From positions 1 through 30,402 of the forward strand of contig WPDH01000497.1 of assembly GCA_019137255.1 (NCBI GenBank): a DNA stretch of 30,402 nucleotides, in the 5' to 3' direction. A program made the translations under genes and the position numbers. The notes below the pieces were generated by a model. It did no database searches and had not been told where the DNA came from. It saw nothing but the letters and a program-made list of their open reading frames with translations. Below, in pieces: positions 1-8,590 of the stretch; position 1 is the first letter of the stretch, and each line of letters begins with the position of its first letter. This stretch comes from Corinectria fuckeliana. Taxonomy: Eukaryota; Ascomycota; Sordariomycetes; Hypocreales; Nectriaceae.

Positions 1-3000
1 AATATATTTAAAGTCAAAGTACTTAACGTACTACTTACGTTAAATCTCCTCTATATAAGACTTAGTCTAATAAACCTTTATAGCTATAATTATATCTTAA
101 TTATAAAGTTTATTTATATTTATTAGTTTAGTTAATAATATAACTTGTAACTAGTAAGATCTAGCTATATAGTAGCTTTATAATAGTTTTAGAATATATA
201 TCTTAATACTATTTACTTATTAGATATTTACTATAAGGTCTTTAAGTAAGCCTTTTATATAGCTAGTTAAGACTCTCTTAGTAATTATTATAAACTATTT
301 TAAGACTTAATATATACTTATACTAAAAATAGTAAGAATCTAAGTATTATCTTTTAAGAGATTTATAATTAGTCTATAAAAGAGAATTATAATATTCTTA
401 CTAAGAAGGTAATATAAGACTATTATAAGTAAGAGATAACCTCTTAGGAGGGTATAATTAATAATAATTATTATATCTAATAGTATATAAGATATAATAT
501 TAAAAGCTATATTAGGTAATCTAATAATAATCTTTCTGCTAAGATAAGAGAGGATTACTTTTAATAGTAGTACTATTAGGGATAAGAGTATTCTCTTATT
601 ATAAGTAACTTAAGCTTAAGTTAAAGTCTTAATAAGTATTTTCTAAAAGGTAGTTAATACTACTTTTTTAATAGTAGTTATAATTATTTCTATAAGAGAT
701 AATAAGATTAGAATCTTATTACTTATATATTAAGTATAGCTTATAGTAGTATTAGCTAAGATTACTATTATTTCTTAAACTAAGAGAAAAGTAGCTCTTA
801 GGATAATTACTTTAAGTTTATATTTAGTCTTAATAATAAGATCTTTAAATTAATTATAAGTTATTTTTATACTAAGCTTAGCTTATAATAAGAGTAGGTT
901 TTATAGTAAAAAATTTTCCTTAAGAGAAAGAAAAAGATAGTTTATAATCTTAATATTCTCTATTTTGCTTAGCTTACCTATTATATATAATATAGTAATA
1001 ATATAAGAGTAAAAAGAAGATAAAAAAAGTCTATAAAAAAAGTTAGTTAGGTTAAAATAGATTTTAAGGGTATAACTAAGATATAATAAGAGTAACTATT
1101 AAATATTTATAAAAGGTTAACTAAGATATATAATTATAAGATAAAAAGCTAGTGCTAAAAGTAAAGCTATATTTTAAGCTAAAGTTCTAATAGTTATTAT
1201 TATATTTTTTAATAGTAAGAGTAATATAAATCTTACCTAGTTCTAAATTAGTATTAAGCTAAGATTTTATACTTTTAGAGGGGTAAGTAAGAGTATATAT
1301 ATATACTCTTATTAATAGTTATTTTATTATAAGGTAAAAACCCTATTATTTTCTGTTTATAGTATTATACTAGTTATATTACTATATAGTACTTAAAGGT
1401 ATATTATCTTAAGTTTTTAAGAGATTATACTAGCTTAATTTCTTATTAGAGTGTAATATTTTCTTTTAAGAAGGTAGCTCTAACTTCTAGTAGTTACTTA
1501 AATATAAAAGTTTAGTATATAAAACTTATTTATTTCTGCCTAGTTATTAATAGACTAGTAGGATACTAAGTAGCTTATAACCTTTTAAAGATAAATATTA
1601 AGTTTATTAAATATAAGGTTAGTAAGATAGTTAGGTAAGTATTTAGCTACTTATATTATATATTTAACTTTAGATATTTAGTTTTAAATGTTTACTTAGT
1701 TAGTAATATCTTAAATAGTAAATATCTTTTTATCTAAGGTGTTTATTATAACTTCTAGCTAGGTTTTAAAGTAGGTTTAGATAAGATTAATTTATAAGTT
1801 AATTTTTTTATAACTACTTTAAAGTACTACTTATTAATTATCACTTAGGTTACTAGTATACTAGTCTAAGACTAGCTTAAAAAGTAAATAAAGTATATTT
1901 TAGACTAGTATTATTTTATAATCTAGTTCTTATACTATATATCTTTCTAGGGTATTTATAAAGTAAGAGGTGCTTTTTTAGATAAGATTCTTATTATTTA
2001 GTTTTATACTATTAAATAAGTTATTATATATATTTACTAGTTAAAACTTTCTTACCTCTTTAAGTTAGAATTAAATATATAGTGTTAAGATAGTATTTAG
2101 CTAAATCTAGCTAAAAAGGTTATATAAATCCTTTATAGTAATAAGAGTATCTTATATTAGTTAGCAGTTTAGCAGCTCTCTTATACTTAAGGCTAATTCT
2201 ATTAGTATTTTAACTATTATTATTAAGAGTTACTAGTTTACTATTATAAGTTTCTTATCTCTAGTTAGCTAAAAGGTTATATTAAACTTAATAAGAGCTA
2301 GTTTATCTTATAAATTAGTTATTAAGTAAAAAGTATCTTAGTATTACTAGAGGACTAAAAGTTATAATAAGTTTACTAGGTTAGCAGATTAAGATCTAAG
2401 TTTAGGTTTAATATCTTAGGTATAAAGTCACTAAGTAAGGTTATTAATAGCTAGGTTACTTGCTAGTTATTAGGTAGAAAGAGAAGATTATAGTAAAATA
2501 AGAAAGATCTTAAAGGGTATTAGGCTAGTTATCTTAGAGGAGCTAATAGGTAGTTTCTAGTTTTAGTATTATAAGGGATTATTTAGTAGTAATAGTAAAA
2601 GTTAATATTTTTACCTATCTAGAAAGTAAAATAGTTCTTTATAGTTTTTAACCTATCTTTTATTATTTAATTACTATATAATTTCTCTTTTAACTTTAAT
2701 ATATAGACTTATTCTCTAAGAGGCGGGGATTATAAGAGATTTAATTATCTTCTTAAGGTTAAGTTTATAATAAGAATAAGAAAGAAAAAAATAGTTAAGT
2801 CTTAACTACTAGTATTATTCTAGAAGGTATTATTCCTGTATTTATATATTATTCTCCTAGTAGATTTATTTAAATACCTTAAGAGAAAAATAGTATTAGC
2901 AGCTAGAAATCTCTTAGTATACTATAAGAAGTTTCTAACTAAGGTGTAAGTCTAAAGCTATCTATAAGGTATATAAATATAAGTAATATAATTACTACTA

Positions 3001-3147
3001 TTTAATATAGTAGTAATTACTACTATTTAATATAAAATTAACTAAATTAAGAATTTATAAAGTAAATACTATTAAGAGAGAGGTTTCTTACTTATATAAT
3101 TAAGATACCTTAAGCTAGTAAGTAGAATAGTAAGATAATAGATTAAT
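1..3147. other. RIP-degraded AT-rich desert (left)
   Basis: By eye only about a fifth of the bases are G or C. CpA, TpG and CpG are nearly absent while TpA, AGCT and CTTA-type words abound. Stops interrupt all six frames and no intact gene is visible. This is the pattern left by RIP, in which cytosine, mostly in CpA, becomes thymine on both strands of duplicated DNA. The stretch is therefore best read as old transposon sequence. I could not assign a family: no convincing transposase, reverse transcriptase or terminal repeat was recognised here. Confidence 0.85.
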
Positions 3148-3339
3148 ACCTTCTCTAGCTATTTTAGAGAAGGTCTTCTCTTATATAAGAGAAGTCTTAA
3201 AGCACTCTTAGGGAACTCTCTAAGAGTATCTAAGGACCTTCTCTTAGCCTTCTTTAAGACTGCCCTAAGATTTCCTAAAGCTCTCTTAAGACTAATTAGT
3301 AGAAAATCCCCTCCCCTGTTATAGCCACTCCCTAGTGGC
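3148..3339. repeat. Cluster of hairpins at the desert/island boundary
   Basis: Four inverted repeats lie within 192 bp. ACCTTCTCT (3148-3156) pairs with AGAGAAGGT (3166-3174). A perfect 20-bp palindrome occupies 3175-3194. ACTCTTAG (3204-3211) pairs with CTAAGAGT (3220-3227). GCCACT (3324-3329) pairs with AGTGGC (3334-3339) across a 4-base loop. The DNA here is less RIPed than that to its left. It may be the end of a mobile element or a structured boundary sequence; the function is unknown. Confidence 0.6.
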
Positions 3340-3413
3340 TCCTTCCTAGATTATAGCTATTTAGCCACTAGCTTATTCTGTAATATTAACTTTAAACAGG
3401 CTTTACTACTTAG

Positions 3414-3563
3414 GCCGCCTTAGCGTCTATTAGCACAGTTAGTGCTAAATAAGCGAGCATAAAAGTAACAGATAATAAATACTAAGAAGGCAACTAGAGA
3501 TTTATACAATTAAAGCTAATTAAGTTAAGGATTTCCAGAGGATATTTTAATAGCGAAGGCGGC
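3414..3563. repeat. Short inverted-repeat unit, MITE-like
   Basis: The left arm GCCGCCTTAGCGTCTATTA (3414-3432) matches the reverse complement of 3548-3563, GCCGCCTTCGCTATTA, once three bases of gap are allowed. The two arms enclose about 150 bp with no reading frame. A further hairpin, TTAGCAC with GTGCTAA around a 5-base loop, sits at 3430-3448 just inside the left arm. Length and structure suit a miniature inverted-repeat element, but no target-site duplication was found and no second full copy was recognised in the window. Confidence 0.35.
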
Positions 3564-3737
3564 GTTTCTAGACGGAAAAATGCACCTAGAAGAGTTATGC
3601 CTAAGCGACCCATTATTAGCATAGGCCCCGATAATCGTAACTAAATGCATAAATGTAGTGAAGTCTAAAGAAGCAAATGTCAACCACTACCTTGTCCCCC
3701 AAAATGTAAATCAAAACACAATTTTTTTGTCATTCCA

Positions 3738-3743
3738 TATATA
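3738..3743 (+). promoter_or_regulatory. Putative TATA box of the kinase-like gene
   Basis: TATATA lies 60 bases upstream of the ATG at 3803 and is followed by a pyrimidine-rich CACCCTCCTATAC stretch of the kind found near fungal transcription starts. The interval from 3564 to 3802 holds no other gene and is presumably the promoter and 5' leader. Confidence 0.4.
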
Positions 3744-3802
3744 CCGCCACAAAATTCACCCTCCTATACGGTCGAACTGCAACCACTCACCAAGTTGAGG
3801 AC

Positions 3803-4589
3803 ATGATACCACAACGGATCACGGATGTCTATCCTTTTCAGAAGCAGTGTGCCTTCAATATCGACCACCAAGGCCAAGAACATCGCGTGTGTTGGTCTGG
3901 AGATTGGCGAAGGCCACCTGATCTATCATCATTTCCGGTTCTCGACGGTGCAACCTCTGAGCATATCCCTCACAACCCTGAGGTAGATAAGCTATGGAGC
4001 GTCTCCCGAGCGATCAGACACGGCTCGGACTCTCACATCCGAGAATTGAACAATTGCACAGATGGTTTTCCGATCTGCAAGGTTGCGATAGATGAGAGAC
4101 AGAGGCTCTTGGTCCAAGAGGAGTTCTCACTCCTCTGGTATTTCTCCACATCACATCCCAATCTTCCAGTCGTACGAACAAGCTCTGTGCCCCTCCAAGA
4201 CGGGCAGGGTATTTTCGGCTTCAAGATGGAGAAGCTTTACGAAATTTCCCTTGAGGACTTAGCAGGGTACCTTGGCGAGGTTGAGATGGCAATTAAGGGG
4301 ATCCACGAGGCTAGAGTCATTCATTATGACCTATCTATAAGCAATATCATGTCGAACATAGAGGGTCAAATGACTCTTATCGATTTTGGTCGAGGCGGTT
4401 TTATTGGGAATGAGATCCCCCTCAGTAAAGAGAAAGGGACCAAACCAACTGGTAAACAGACATACTCTACCTCCTGGGATTTGGAAGCTTTGCAGAAGAT
4501 TCATGGTAAGTCTCTAATTTCACAGGTGATCTTCACACTAATCACAATCAGATGTTATGGAGAAGATGAAAATTGGTAGGCAAGCGTGA
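3803..4589 (+). CDS. Small atypical protein kinase-fold protein (two exons)
   Basis: The exons are 3803-4505 and 4552-4589, giving 246 residues. Kinase landmarks appear in order. K93 in CKVA is the likely ATP-binding lysine and E106/E107 the helix-C glutamate. FKMEKL (140-145) fits the hinge. HYDLSISN (174-181) is the catalytic loop, with D176 and N181, and DFG lies at 194-196. SWD at 224-226 resembles the helix-F aspartate region. No clear glycine-rich loop is visible and the C-lobe ends soon after helix F, so this is a minimal kinase, closer in build to Bud32/RIO or lipopolysaccharide-kinase-like proteins than to ordinary Ser/Thr kinases. Substrate unknown. Splicing replaces the unspliced tail with DVMEKMKIGRQA, which continues a helix. 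The catalytic residues are present, so activity is plausible. The exact subfamily is inferred, not established. Confidence 0.75.
4506..4551 (+). other. Intron of the kinase-like gene
   Basis: This 46-bp intron has the ideal donor GTAAGT, a CTAAT branch site at 4538-4542 and the acceptor TCAG ending at 4551, ten bases after the branch adenine. The earlier CACAG ending at 4530 would leave an intron of only 25 bp and is unlikely. Reading straight through gives a different 24-residue tail and a stop at 4577-4579. Confidence 0.75.
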
Positions 4590-4889
4590 TGTGACGTTCA
4601 GTTTCCGATGGTAATAAACTGGGTGTGCTGGGATTGTGTTGGCAGGGGATACGGGCGTGGATATTGAGCGTGGACGCGAGGTAGTCACGTAGGTAATAAG
4701 TAACCTGAAAGTGCGAAACTGAGTTGATAGCTAAGGAGCGTGGTCTAGAGTAGCTAGGAAATTTGAGGGTCTTATATACATGCTTGCCCCTTGCATTGTT
4801 GGTAAGCACCAACTGGTCAATCCACTGCATTTGCACAGAGATAATGGGAAAACCCGGTGGGAAAACCATCATCGTGGACAATCAAAGGT
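4590..4889. other. Convergent intergenic region
   Basis: This 300-bp interval separates the stop codons of the kinase-like gene (plus strand) and the cysteine-rich gene (minus strand), so it should hold both 3' ends. No further gene is supported. The open minus-strand frame across it lacks family resemblance and begins with TTG rather than ATG. Confidence 0.5.
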
Positions 4890-5114
4890 CTATGTCCCTG
4901 GGGTTAGGTAGCCTGTAGTGCGTTTTAGCTTCCCCTTGTTTAGCAAGTTAAGATATTGGCTTACATGACTTGTAGCACAATCATAGCAGACACCAGTGGA
5001 ATAGTACTGCGTCTGCTGTTGTTTCCCCGGGCATTTCTTCATGTTGATACAATTTTGCTCGCGAAGGAAAACTTTGTGCCCACAGGTGAATTCATGATAA
5101 AATTTGATGCACAT
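4890..5114 (-). CDS. Small cysteine-rich protein, possible zinc-binding fold
   Basis: This frame encodes 74 residues with six cysteines. It starts MCIKFY and has C11-G-H13, C22, C28 and a C43-x-x-C46 pair followed by H50. The arrangement resembles the many short fungal hypothetical proteins that begin with Met-Cys, carry a CGH motif and end with a CxxC pair; a zinc-binding role is an inference. There is no signal peptide, so a secreted effector is unlikely. The start is well bounded, because an in-frame TGA lies two codons upstream of the ATG. A GTAAGC donor within the codons after H50 could allow a different C-terminus (acceptor CACTACAG or ACCCCAG), so the last 24 residues are uncertain. 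It converges on the kinase-like gene. Confidence 0.5.
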   Translation of the reverse strand: MCIKFYHEFTCGHKVFLREQNCINMKKCPGKQQQTQYYSTGVCYDCATSHVSQYLNLLNKGKLKRTTGYLTPGT

Positions 5115-5234
5115 GATTCAGACAAGGTCGTGGTAACGAAAACAGAGATGGAGGTCGTCGAAGCTGTTCGTGAAGGTATGACTGGCTGCTTGAGGCTCAG
5201 GCTCATCCTACAAATACGGTGGTTATCATACTGA

Positions 5235-5612
5235 TTAAATACCAATCCCAACCTGAGGGCGGCATGATCCTTCTTGGAAGTACCATGGCATTGTCGTCTC
5301 AATAATCCGCAAGGCGCATCGTTGAAAGGGGGGGTGGTGTGGGTGGTGCGGACCACGATGCAGATTAGGCTTGTTGCGTAACATCTCGTTCGCAATTTCA
5401 CTGGAAGGTGCATGAATGGTCAGCTGGTTACTCCAATTGTCGTATGTGCAAGTGGAACGACGGGTACTTAACCAATGAATTGTAGAGCATTCTCCTGTGC
5501 TGTGATCAAACTCGCGCACAAGATGGCGCATCTCCGAGTAGGCAGCGATGTCTGAGTTGGGGGCGATGATGCATGCTACCGCACTGTATCTGCCATGTGT
5601 GTATCCATACAT
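5235..5612 (-). CDS. Hypothetical protein, doubtful
   Basis: A 125-residue frame starts at ATG 5610-5612 and stops at 5235-5237. I recognise no family. The middle is rich in His and Pro (HRGPHHPHHPPF around residues 84-95), no membrane segment or signal peptide is seen, and no intron with good borders was found. The start lies only 76 bp from the start of the divergent plus-strand gene, which leaves little room for two promoters. A frame of this length can arise by chance in DNA of balanced composition, so it may be non-coding. Confidence 0.25.
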   Translation of the reverse strand: MYGYTHGRYSAVACIIAPNSDIAAYSEMRHLVREFDHSTGECSTIHWLSTRRSTCTYDNWSNQLTIHAPSSEIANEMLRNKPNLHRGPHHPHHPPFQRCALRIIETTMPWYFQEGSCRPQVGIGI

Positions 5613-5653
5613 CCCTGCATCTGCATCAACCTATAGAATTACACGTCGGATAC

Positions 5654-5660
5654 TATAAAG
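5654..5660 (+). promoter_or_regulatory. Putative TATA box (TATAAAG)
   Basis: TATAAAG lies about 30 bases upstream of the ATG at 5689. Transcription often starts some 30-40 bases after a TATA box. The messenger might therefore begin near or after 5689, in which case the downstream in-frame ATG at 5869 would be used and the pyrimidine tract would be 5' leader. Confidence 0.35.
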
Positions 5661-5688
5661 CCGAGACATTCGCATTAGTCATCAGCAA

Positions 5689-6847
5689 ATGTCAACCTTC
5701 TTAAGCTGGAGCGGGGTCGCCCTCCTTTCCGCTTTTCCTTCCTTCCTCTCTTCCTTCCTTCCTCTCTTCCTTGCTTCCTCGCTTCCTTCCTCTCTTCCTT
5801 CCTCTCTTCCTTCCTCTCTTCCTTCCTCTCTTCCTTCCCCTCTTCCTTCCCCTCGCACTTTTGGACCCATGGAGGCCTCGCCACAACCCGCCTCACCCGA
5901 ATCACAACCTGCCTCACCCGCATCACAACCCGCCTCACCCGCATCACAACCTGCCTTAGTGTCAAAATGTTTGAAAGCACTCGCGGCTCAGCTGAACAGG
6001 TTTATGCGGCCGGGCGCGCCCACTGACAGCCAGACAACTCTGCTAGAGAAGAACTTGGGCTTAATGAGGGAAGACGATTACCAACGCGCGGAGTTATCAG
6101 CCGCAGTCAAAAGCAGGCATAAATCCGTGCAAGGTCTTTTGAAAACCATTCTCGATAAAGCTGGCGCTGATGCCTGCATTCTGTGCTGTTACACACTTTC
6201 CATGACAGCACTGGATAATCTAAGATCGGTACCCTCCTTCATAGATACTTTGATTAACTGGTTGAGGGAGACTCGAATCCCCGAAGCTTTCACGATCCAT
6301 TCTCAAAACCTTCAAGAAAAACATCAAGATATTTTTAGATCGAGTACGGCAGGATATGCATCTTCGTTGAACTGAAGACTGATTCTCAAAGCAGGTAGTC
6401 GTTCCTCAAAGCGAGTCTTTGCGCATACGGAAGCGCCATCGGAATGTCCGGCTCACCCCGTCTCTGCTAAACGCCCTCGCCGTGCGACCCACGAACACGT
6501 CCATGATCCGGAGAGTTTAAGGCAGGCTCAAAGAATGGATGAGGAAACATGCCTTGAGGACGACGATAGCGATGATAGTGAGGAGCTCGGCGATGTACCT
6601 GTGGATGGTGCGTTCACTACGACCTCTTGGGAGCTTATGCTGACATTCTTGTTGTTCAGGCGCGTTTGAAGGAGCTGTTTACGGGCTTAAATACTCCCAT
6701 ACGCTTCACGCTCTCGCCCTTACCGATCATCCACAGGCCAAACTGACATTACCGAAAGACCCCAACATCTCTCCATTCATCATGTTTAAGTGTTCTCAGG
6801 AGACTGCTTTGAGGTTCTTGACGAAAGGGAAAAAGCTATTAGAGTAG
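5689..6847 (+). CDS. Unrecognised protein with low-complexity N-terminus, basic motif and acidic patch (three exons)
   Basis: The exons are 5689-6343, 6395-6607 and 6660-6847, giving 351 residues in one continuous frame. Residues 14-56 are Ser/Leu/Pro repeats encoded by a pyrimidine tract. Residues 65-89 are SQPASPA repeats encoded by a 21-bp minisatellite. Residues about 90-218 look helical and globular. KRPRR at 244-248 is a classic basic nuclear-localisation type motif, and residues 266-285 are strongly acidic (EDDDSDDSEEL). The last 60 residues form a separate unrecognised segment. A nuclear protein is a reasonable inference; the function is unknown. The start is uncertain. ATG 5689 has a good context (CAAATGTC) but leads into the repeat, whereas ATG 5869 would give 291 residues starting MEASPQ. 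Without splicing, a TGA at 6373-6375 would end the protein early. Confidence 0.6.
5732..5854 (+). repeat. Polypyrimidine TTCC/CTTCCTTCCTCT repeat tract
   Basis: This stretch is almost purely C and T on the plus strand, broken by G only at 5773 and 5781, with 5782-5854 uninterrupted. The core is a 12-bp unit (CTTCCTTCCTCT) repeated several times and degenerating into TTCC and CCCCT at the edges. In the frame of the overlapping gene it encodes a four-residue SSLP-type repeat. Copy-number change by 12 bp would keep the frame. Confidence 0.9.
5882..5955 (+). repeat. 21-bp minisatellite encoding SQPASPA
   Basis: Three full copies (5882-5902, 5903-5923, 5924-5944) and an 11-bp partial copy (5945-5955) differ by a few single bases, mainly C/T. 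The unit is seven codons long, so expansion or contraction leaves the reading frame of the surrounding gene unchanged. Confidence 0.9.
6344..6394 (+). other. Intron 1 of the 5689-6847 gene
   Basis: This 51-bp intron has donor GTACGG, branch site CTGAT at 6379-6383 and acceptor GCAG ending at 6394. It removes the in-frame TGA at 6373-6375. Because it is 51 bp, the frame is the same on both sides, which explains why the downstream exon reads on in phase. Confidence 0.6.
6608..6659 (+). other. Intron 2 of the 5689-6847 gene
   Basis: This 52-bp intron has donor GTGCGT, branch site CTGAC at 6640-6644 and acceptor TTCAG ending at 6659. It splits a glycine codon. After splicing, the frame continues for 62 more codons to TAG at 6845-6847. 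Confidence 0.75.
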
Positions 6848-6889
6848 CAGTTTCTATTGAATCTGGCCAACCCGGTGTGCTCTAATGCA

Positions 6890-6895
6890 AATAAA
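6890..6895 (+). terminator. Possible polyadenylation signal AATAAA
   Basis: AATAAA lies about 43 bases after the stop codon of the three-exon gene, a suitable place for a 3'-end signal. Fungal signals are loose, so this is only supportive. Confidence 0.35.
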
Positions 6896-7273
6896 TTTCC
6901 ATTTCTTTGTCCACGGCACAATTACTAAGCCCTGGCCCCAATCTCCAACTAAGCCAATAAATTTACCGCCTGCGGCACTTTCAATGACTCGAACACTACC
7001 CTCTGACTCTAGCCTCGAATCAACCACTATTGCCACTACGTCGTCGTCTGGAATATCGCCTTGGAGATCGCCGTATTGATGCCAAGTTATCGTCGAGCAA
7101 TGTTGGTTCGTCTGGAAAGGAGTTAGATTAAGAGGGCCGTATCGACATACTCGTGTTCACACATGCACACACTTCTTCTTTGCATCGTTCGAGGAGTTTC
7201 TCATCCGATTCGTCGTGCTGGACTGTGATCTCTTTCATCCCCCAGCTCTCGTCCTTGAGGCTTGTGATCACGG
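6896..7273. other. No convincing gene
   Basis: The composition is ordinary and not RIPed. A 64-codon plus frame beginning at ATG 6885 crosses it but shows no domain and is rich in Ser, Thr and Pro as expected by chance. I see no RNA gene and no repeat. It may include the 3' end of the upstream gene. Confidence 0.4.
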
Positions 7274-7534
7274 ATGTCTGTGTGGTATCGTGGCTTCGTG
7301 TCGAACGCGCAGCTCAACGACGCGAGGTTGAGGTGTGAGATGACGTGCAAAATGAACTGTGAGAGGATTCTGTCAGCTAGGAGGGCTCGACAAGAGAATG
7401 ACAGCAAAATCGGGAGATGGATTCATAATACCTTACAACCATTGCATGAGGTTGTTGCCAGGAAGATAGTTTTACGAGGGTGGGACGTGGGCGCGTGTGC
7501 ATTGCGGCCTAGCGAGTGCCTGACGACCCACTAA
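7274..7534 (+). CDS. Small hypothetical protein, doubtful
   Basis: An 86-residue frame runs from ATG to TAA. Residues 12-70 are rich in Arg, Glu and Asn and could form helices (for example RILSARRARQEN), with four cysteines in total. No family is recognised, and there is no signal peptide or membrane segment. An in-frame ATG at 7079 starts a 15-codon frame that ends in TAG, so an upstream exon is conceivable, but I found no donor and acceptor pair good enough to join them. It may be a chance frame. Confidence 0.25.
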   Translation: MSVWYRGFVSNAQLNDARLRCEMTCKMNCERILSARRARQENDSKIGRWIHNTLQPLHEVVARKIVLRGWDVGACALRPSECLTTH

Positions 7535-7568
7535 TCACGTGTCGGGTGATGCGAGTGGAGCGGGAGGC

Positions 7569-7653
7569 AGGAGGGAAGAAGGGGGGAAGAAGGAAGGAAG
7601 GAAGGAAGGAAGGAAGGAAGGAAGGAAGGAAGGAAGGAAAAGAGGAAGGGAAG
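7569..7653 (+). repeat. AAGG microsatellite in an 85-base purine tract
   Basis: Every base from 7569 to 7653 is A or G, with perfect AAGG repeats from 7590 to about 7640, roughly 12 units. Its complement has the same TTCC unit as the tract at 5732-5854, so the two tracts lie in inverted orientation on either side of the three-exon gene. Such tracts can form triplex DNA and vary in length. Confidence 0.95.
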
Positions 7654-8590
7654 CACACTGCTCAATTGAGGAGCGAGCCTTAGCGAGCCTTACCTAATCT
7701 GGGGCCTTCCCCCTTGGAAGGAAGAGCGGAGGAGTCAGTGCTGCTCAGGTCGCGCTCGAGCCATGTCAAAAGACGATGAATGGATTTTATGATCTCGCTC
7801 TTTGACCTTTCCAAAGCCGCGTCAATTCAGAGGCAAGCATGCTTCGATCAACCGACTAGAGGCCAATTAATAGTGATCACCGTGACTTTTATATACAATA
7901 ATTGAAACAAGTGATGAATCGCGGCCCAGCTTATGCTGGCCTATTCTGCGACGCAGGCTACTCTGTCGGCCGCATAGGAACATGGACCAGTCTACAAAGG
8001 TTCGCGAACCTGAATCAGGGGCCACTAAAGAAAAGGTGTGGGTTTACCAAACATAAGCTCGAGTTCTTATAAACAACATCAGTCGATACTTGTCGGCCAT
8101 TAGACAGCCTCAACGCCAGGTCTGGCCCTTGTCCCCTCTGTGGCCGCGTATGAAGTCGTTAGCATCACCAGGAATGAAGTTCTAATGCAAGACATGTCTG
8201 CTGTCGGTTGGCGCGGAGTCAACAGGATCATATACTCCAGAGAGCAAGGGTGGATCTGAAGCAGCCAACAATGGCTCCGGCCCGACCTAGCGCCATTGAG
8301 TGCCTGCCAACGTCCGCATGTAAGTCGTTGAAGTCGTGGGTGATGGAGGGCGGCCGACATACAGACCTGTGATTGTCTCCAATGGTTAGAGACACGTCAA
8401 CCATGAATATGCATGATGTCTATCCATAGGCACGTAAAAGCCTCGCTTAGAGATCACCAGGGATAGAACCGGCCAGCCTCACTTCTTCTGGCCACATTCC
8501 CGGCTCTTCTAAGCCATGTCTAGAACAACACAGTAGTGCTAACAGTAGTATCAGTTATAGTGGCTTACAGGATTGCATATCTGCCTTCCC
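7654..8590. other. Ordinary-composition DNA without a supported gene
   Basis: A tandem copy of GCGAGCCTTA lies near 7675-7693 and a small CCTTCC/GGAAGG hairpin near 7705-7722. The only sizeable frame is an 86-codon minus-strand one (8100-8360) with no recognisable domain. No tRNA or rRNA was seen. Base composition falls steadily toward the RIPed desert after about 8560, marking the right edge of the island. Confidence 0.5.

Noticed and set aside
2700..2900. RGG-containing frame resembling a helicase or recombinase
   Set aside because: The resemblance rested on a few residues and did not extend to any defining motif.
4555..4881. Minus-strand open frame of about 108 codons
   Set aside because: It begins with TTG, overlaps the 3' exon of the kinase-like gene, and shows no domain or good splice signals.
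4956..5234. Plus-strand frame opposite the cysteine-rich gene
   Set aside because: It starts at a non-ATG codon and is antisense to a frame with conserved-looking cysteines.
5039..5413. Minus-strand frame overlapping the cysteine-rich gene in another phase
   Set aside because: It lacks any recognisable feature, and its overlap with the better-supported cysteine pattern makes it a likely shadow.
5675..5980. Arg/Lys/Glu-rich minus-strand frames across the pyrimidine tract
   Set aside because: Their composition comes only from the complementary purine repeat, which is free of stop codons in any phase.
8100..8360. 86-codon minus-strand frame
   Set aside because: No family resemblance, no promoter or splice signal, and a length expected by chance.
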